Shown in pieces: positions 44,697 through 47,442 of a stretch of 47,442 bases of DNA (its first letter is position 1; each line of letters opens with the position of its first letter). The notes beneath the pieces were generated by a model. The model did not search any database. It was not told where the DNA came from and worked only from the letters and a program-made list of their open reading frames with translations. Made by a program: the position numbers and the translations under genes. The DNA comes from a virus. Where the stretch lies: IMG/VR virus record IMGVR_UViG_3300025168_000145, positions 1-47,442 of that record; one strand, 5' to 3'.

Positions 44697-45488
44697 TTAA
44701 TATTCTTGTCCGTTTATATATGAATACATATCGTTTCTTTGTGCGGTAGTTAAAGCTGTTCCATTCCAAACTATAACATCTTTCATAAATCCTTGAAACG
44801 TTAAAGTACCATCTTGCTGCGCTGCTATATTGTTTATAGAAAACGCATCTGCATCAGTATGACTTTCTGCACTGTCCCAAGATTTATCAGTATAAGATCC
44901 ACCGTGAACTCGCATTGTTAAATTCCCTGTGCTATCATCGCTTCTTGTTAACGAGAAAATATAGTAAGTATCTGTAGCTAAAGTATCTGATGATTCAGCC
45001 CAAGTGTTAGCAGTGCCATCATGTATTTTATTTACAATTTGTTTGGTATTAGAAACTTTAATTACATCACTAGCAGTAGCACCTATTAAAGATCTAGCAG
45101 CGGAAAAATCTGAAACTTTAGCTCTTATCATAATAGTAAAATCTGTATTTCCAGCTACTTCTATATCTGCCGAGCTATATTGAGCTAAATCGAATTGCAT
45201 TAAAGCGCTAGCATTTGAAAAATTAATAGCTCCAAAGTCAGCAGCATCAGTTTCCCAATGCGGTTTTTTAGCCGCGGTACCCTGCGAAGCATGTCTAGCT
45301 TTCCCTGATTGATCTGCCCAAGAATTAATATCTTCGCCATTTGCCATATCACCATCAGCACTAGCACCACCAGCGTTACCAACTATACCTGTATTAACTT
45401 TTAACCAAAGGTCTAATCCAGATATATCTGGCGGACTTAACGCCATTACTCCCCCACCTGTAGTTAAACTACTTCCTAACCCTAACAT
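44697..45488 (-). CDS. LamG / concanavalin-like lectin-fold protein (263 aa)
   Basis: After a short Gly/Ser-rich start the sequence SPPDISGLDLWLKVNTGI, with INSWADQSGKARHA near 55-70, is the usual beginning of a concanavalin-A-like (LamG) domain as found in many surface proteins. Later strands FTIMIRAKVSDFS and YYIFSLTRSDDS and the end FMKDVIVWNGTALTTAQR match the closing strands of that fold. This type of domain binds sugars or proteins. I infer a virion surface decoration or receptor-binding role. It shares one base with the next gene upstream. Confidence 0.78.
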   Translation of the reverse strand: MLGLGSSLTTGGGVMALSPPDISGLDLWLKVNTGIVGNAGGASADGDMANGEDINSWADQSGKARHASQGTAAKKPHWETDAADFGAINFSNASALMQFDLAQYSSADIEVAGNTDFTIMIRAKVSDFSAARSLIGATASDVIKVSNTKQIVNKIHDGTANTWAESSDTLATDTYYIFSLTRSDDSTGNLTMRVHGGSYTDKSWDSAESHTDADAFSINNIAAQQDGTLTFQGFMKDVIVWNGTALTTAQRNDMYSYINGQEY

Positions 45489-46189
45489 TATTTACCGAAG
45501 TAACAGATTATTGGAGCAGCAGAAGGTACTATCGTAGTCCATCTACCATATATAGTAACACCTTTTGGAAATGTTACACTTTCTGTAGTTGTACCACCAG
45601 CGCCATGATATTCATCAAGGAAATATAATGTATTACTAGAATCTATACTACTAACATCAACTGCTTGATTTCCACCTGTAGGCGCTCCTAAAGTTAAAGT
45701 AGTTCCATATGTACCACCAGTAAGACTAACTACTACTACGCCTTGTTGGTTTGGTCCGTTATATATAGGTGTTAAATGTCCAGCGCCCGTATCAAGAGTC
45801 ATACCAGCATCCATAGTATCACCATCAGCACCGATGATAACATACTGCCCCGGTTTTATTTTAGCGTTACTTGCGACGTCTGCAATCGTAACTACATTGC
45901 CAGAAACACTAGCTGCGGCAGCTTCACATACACCTATATAGTTACCATCTACAGCTTCGTTTTCACCAACAGACGTGGCGTTTATAAAACTGTGAGAACC
46001 AGTTGTTGGGTATTGAGGTCCTTGGGTGTTTAAAGTTTCAGTAATTAACGCCGTGGGTGTATTATCGGCTAAAAACTGAACGGCAACTATTACGTGTCCT
46101 GCGGGTGGAAAAACTGGTTTTGCTAAGTTTGTAAACACACTACCCATTTGTCCGAAGCCATAAGAGACTTCTGTTGAATTTATTCCCAT
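45488..46189 (-). CDS. decoration-like virion protein (233 aa)
   Basis: This is a beta-rich protein with an Ala/Gly/Thr-rich core and a closing block ESVTFPKGVTIYGRWTTIVP followed by APIICYFGK. I recall the same ...PKGxTIYGRWTxxxP...IxYFG ending in small surface proteins of marine phages. An inserted domain occupies residues about 90-170 (GVCEAAAASVSGNVVTIADV onwards). It sits between the holin and the lectin-fold protein. No enzyme signature is visible. A role on the capsid surface or fibre base is inferred. Confidence 0.68.
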   Translation of the reverse strand: MGINSTEVSYGFGQMGSVFTNLAKPVFPPAGHVIVAVQFLADNTPTALITETLNTQGPQYPTTGSHSFINATSVGENEAVDGNYIGVCEAAAASVSGNVVTIADVASNAKIKPGQYVIIGADGDTMDAGMTLDTGAGHLTPIYNGPNQQGVVVVSLTGGTYGTTLTLGAPTGGNQAVDVSSIDSSNTLYFLDEYHGAGGTTTESVTFPKGVTIYGRWTTIVPSAAPIICYFGK

Positions 46190-46193
46190 TATT

Positions 46194-46586
46194 TTATTTT
46201 TTTGTTTTTTCTAGTGATCTACCACCGAAGTAAGCTCCGATCACGGTTATTAATACTAATTGTAATAGATCAGTCCATTTAGCTTCAACTACAAAATTAA
46301 TTGTGCCAGCATCAATAAATATCATTAACACTGTTGCTACAACTAAAAACACTAAAACTAATGGTCTAACATTTTTACTCAACCAAGAATCTGATTTCAT
46401 ATCAGCGTTCCATCTTGATGAGATTTCTTTTTCTAGTGTGGTTTGGTAAGAGGACACTAACTCTTTTACTTTTCTTTCAGCTTCAAGCTTTTCTTCTTTC
46501 GATGTGTGTAGATTGTCTATTACGCCACCTACACCTTCTACTAGATCTTTAGCTCCACCTGAAAATATTGTTCCTAATATACTCAT
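46194..46586 (-). CDS. holin (130 aa), two visible membrane helices
   Basis: An amphipathic N-terminal part (1-70) with a helical basic/acidic stretch precedes WLSKNVRPLVLVFLVVATVL (TM helix about 75-92) and DLLQLVLITVIGAYFGGRSL (TM helix about 106-121), then a basic tail EKTKK. The SWLSKNVRPLV...VIGAYFGGRS pattern is that of 3TM-type phage holins (e.g. Pfam Holin_3TMP). It forms lesions in the inner membrane at lysis and would release the lysin candidate at 6349-6960. It is encoded 39 kb away from that candidate, which is unusual for a lysis cassette. Confidence 0.85.
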   Translation of the reverse strand: MSILGTIFSGGAKDLVEGVGGVIDNLHTSKEEKLEAERKVKELVSSYQTTLEKEISSRWNADMKSDSWLSKNVRPLVLVFLVVATVLMIFIDAGTINFVVEAKWTDLLQLVLITVIGAYFGGRSLEKTKK

Positions 46587-46598
46587 AATTTAATTTTT

Positions 46599-47024
46599 TT
46601 ATGCTATTCCATTATTTGCATCAACTTCCCAAGGAAAACCCTCGTCTCCTGCTTCTTTCCACTCACCATAGACAAGTATCATATCCTTACCATTTCTAGT
46701 TTCTCTAGGGAAAGTTTCTCCATTATGTTTTATATAATCATCTGCGTACTCTGTTTTACCAATCTTCATATCGGTAGCATGTCGCATTTCGTGATTTATT
46801 GTTTGTTTTTCTTCAAAACTACCAGGTTCTAGTTTGTTGCTAATATATATACTTCCATCCATATTAGCTTCACCTAAAACTCCAGGTTCTAAATTTTTTC
46901 TAATAATAGGAGTACCGGGAACGGAAACATCAGGATCACCACCCTCTCTGTCGAAGCGTAGTTTAGTCCTTATTTCACCACTAACTGCGTATGGTTGTCT
47001 TGCTGTTCCTAGTTTAAATCCCAT
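46599..47024 (-). CDS. HExxH zincin-like protein (141 aa)
   Basis: The segment INHEMRHATD contains the zinc-binding HExxH motif (His78, Glu79, His82), preceded by a helical region and followed by a conserved Asp/Tyr-rich stretch (GKTEYADDYIKHNGETFPRE) near 89-108. Upstream, YISNKLEPGS suggests beta strands. The overall size is that of a minimal metallopeptidase-like domain. I recall a similar pattern in marine phage contigs. It lacks a signal peptide. Proteolysis in virion maturation or a non-catalytic structural use are both possible. It lies between the winged-helix-like gene and the holin. Confidence 0.62.
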   Translation of the reverse strand: MGFKLGTARQPYAVSGEIRTKLRFDREGGDPDVSVPGTPIIRKNLEPGVLGEANMDGSIYISNKLEPGSFEEKQTINHEMRHATDMKIGKTEYADDYIKHNGETFPRETRNGKDMILVYGEWKEAGDEGFPWEVDANNGIA

Positions 47025-47025
47025 A

Positions 47026-47436
47026 TTACCTGTCTTTATCTTTTATCATATCATCTATAGATTTATTAAAAACCTTGTCAGTATATGTTTTATTATTATA
47101 AAAAACACTCCTTTCTGATGTTGGTAAATCTTCTTCACCTAACAGCACTCTATATATTCTACTTATTAACTGAGAACATTTGAATGATGTTTTAAACACC
47201 GAGTATTTTATTGTTGTTCTGTTTCTGTGTCTCCAGGTTTCTATCCAACCTGCTTTTTTAAGTTTCACCCAACGGTTGTTGTCCCAACTCATTGTGTAGG
47301 TACCATCTTTAAAACCTTGTCGTGTAAATCTTCCTTTACAATCTAAATAAATTAATAATTCTAAATCTGCATCTGTTAACCCGTAAGTCTTACAGGCCCA
47401 CTTTCGTGTGAGCCTGTAGTACTTAAGGATATTCAT
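47026..47436 (-). CDS. winged-helix-like DNA-binding protein (136 aa)
   Basis: The N-terminal half resembles a MarR-type winged helix: MNILKYYRLTRKWACKTYGL, then DADLELLIYLDCKGRFTRQG, then YTMSWDNNRWVKLKKAGWIE, then RHRNRTTIKYSVF as the wing. The second half is helical (SRIYRVLLGEEDLPTSERSV) with a charged end. I recall an almost identical family in uncultured marine phages. Its position at the start of the virion operon is compatible with a regulator of late genes or a structural DNA-binding protein; the sequence cannot tell which. The start ATG at 47436 fits the family. Confidence 0.7.
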   Translation of the reverse strand: MNILKYYRLTRKWACKTYGLTDADLELLIYLDCKGRFTRQGFKDGTYTMSWDNNRWVKLKKAGWIETWRHRNRTTIKYSVFKTSFKCSQLISRIYRVLLGEEDLPTSERSVFYNNKTYTDKVFNKSIDDMIKDKDR

Positions 47437-47442
47437 TTCACG

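Noticed and set aside
1-47442. tRNA, rRNA and integrase genes
   Set aside because: No cloverleaf, rRNA conserved stretch or tyrosine/serine recombinase motif was found on either strand.

Overview
The window is a continuous block of virion-assembly and host-interaction genes from a double-stranded DNA tailed phage. All 38 genes I can support lie on the minus strand, so transcription runs from position 47442 towards 1. Genes are packed with gaps of 0 to 75 bases or with 1- to 77-base overlaps. The DNA is AT-rich, and start codons are preceded by A/T-rich leaders rather than Shine-Dalgarno sequences. There are no tRNAs, rRNAs, integrase, insertion sequences or CRISPR arrays. The host is very probably a marine member of the Bacteroidetes (Flavobacteriia-like). 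Three exported proteins have signal peptides ending just before a Gln (the Bacteroidetes 'Q-rule'), one of them carries a type IX secretion (T9SS) C-terminal sorting domain, and initiation regions are Bacteroidetes-like. Gene order and the absence of tape-measure, sheath and tail-terminator genes suggest a short-tailed (podovirus-like) phage, with a distant resemblance in organisation to crAss-like phages. Many families look like ones I recall from uncultured marine phage contigs; no search was run.

Layout in transcription order. 47436-43369: winged-helix regulator-like protein, HExxH protein, holin, decoration-like protein, LamG-like lectin-fold protein, two small proteins, GroES-like co-chaperonin and a putative small terminase. 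43369-35939: large terminase, portal, scaffold and major capsid protein, closed by a strong hairpin terminator (35895-35924). 35864-26229: a protein sharing its leader and N-terminus with the scaffold, a GC-rich hairpin (34991-35014), a 55-residue CGC-motif protein, connector and ring proteins, and a 2091-residue tail protein. 26229-12141: two adhesion/tail proteins, a Gln-rich virion protein ending in an S74 chaperone domain, a 367-residue virion protein, and a 3146-residue polyvalent protein with HExxH-protease-like, sigma-like and HAD phosphatase-like segments that is probably ejected into the host.

12097-8122 is the most unusual part: four translationally coupled genes encoding a membrane-anchored coiled-coil protein, an exported cysteine-less thioredoxin-fold protein, a T9SS cargo-like protein with 11 Cys-rich repeats, and an outer-membrane beta-barrel-like protein. 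Together they look like a phage-encoded module for the Gram-negative envelope. 8120-6349 follows with two small basic Cys-containing proteins, a staphylococcal-nuclease homologue, a 57-residue Cys-rich protein and an L,D-transpeptidase-like lysin candidate. 6342-1 holds three tandem paralogues (one with an inserted domain), a small structural protein, a repeat-rich fibre-like protein and, running off the left edge, a von Willebrand A domain protein.

Read together, packaging and capsid genes come first, then tail and ejected proteins, then host-envelope and lysis functions, then fibres. DNA replication, nucleotide metabolism and RNA polymerase genes are not in this window.
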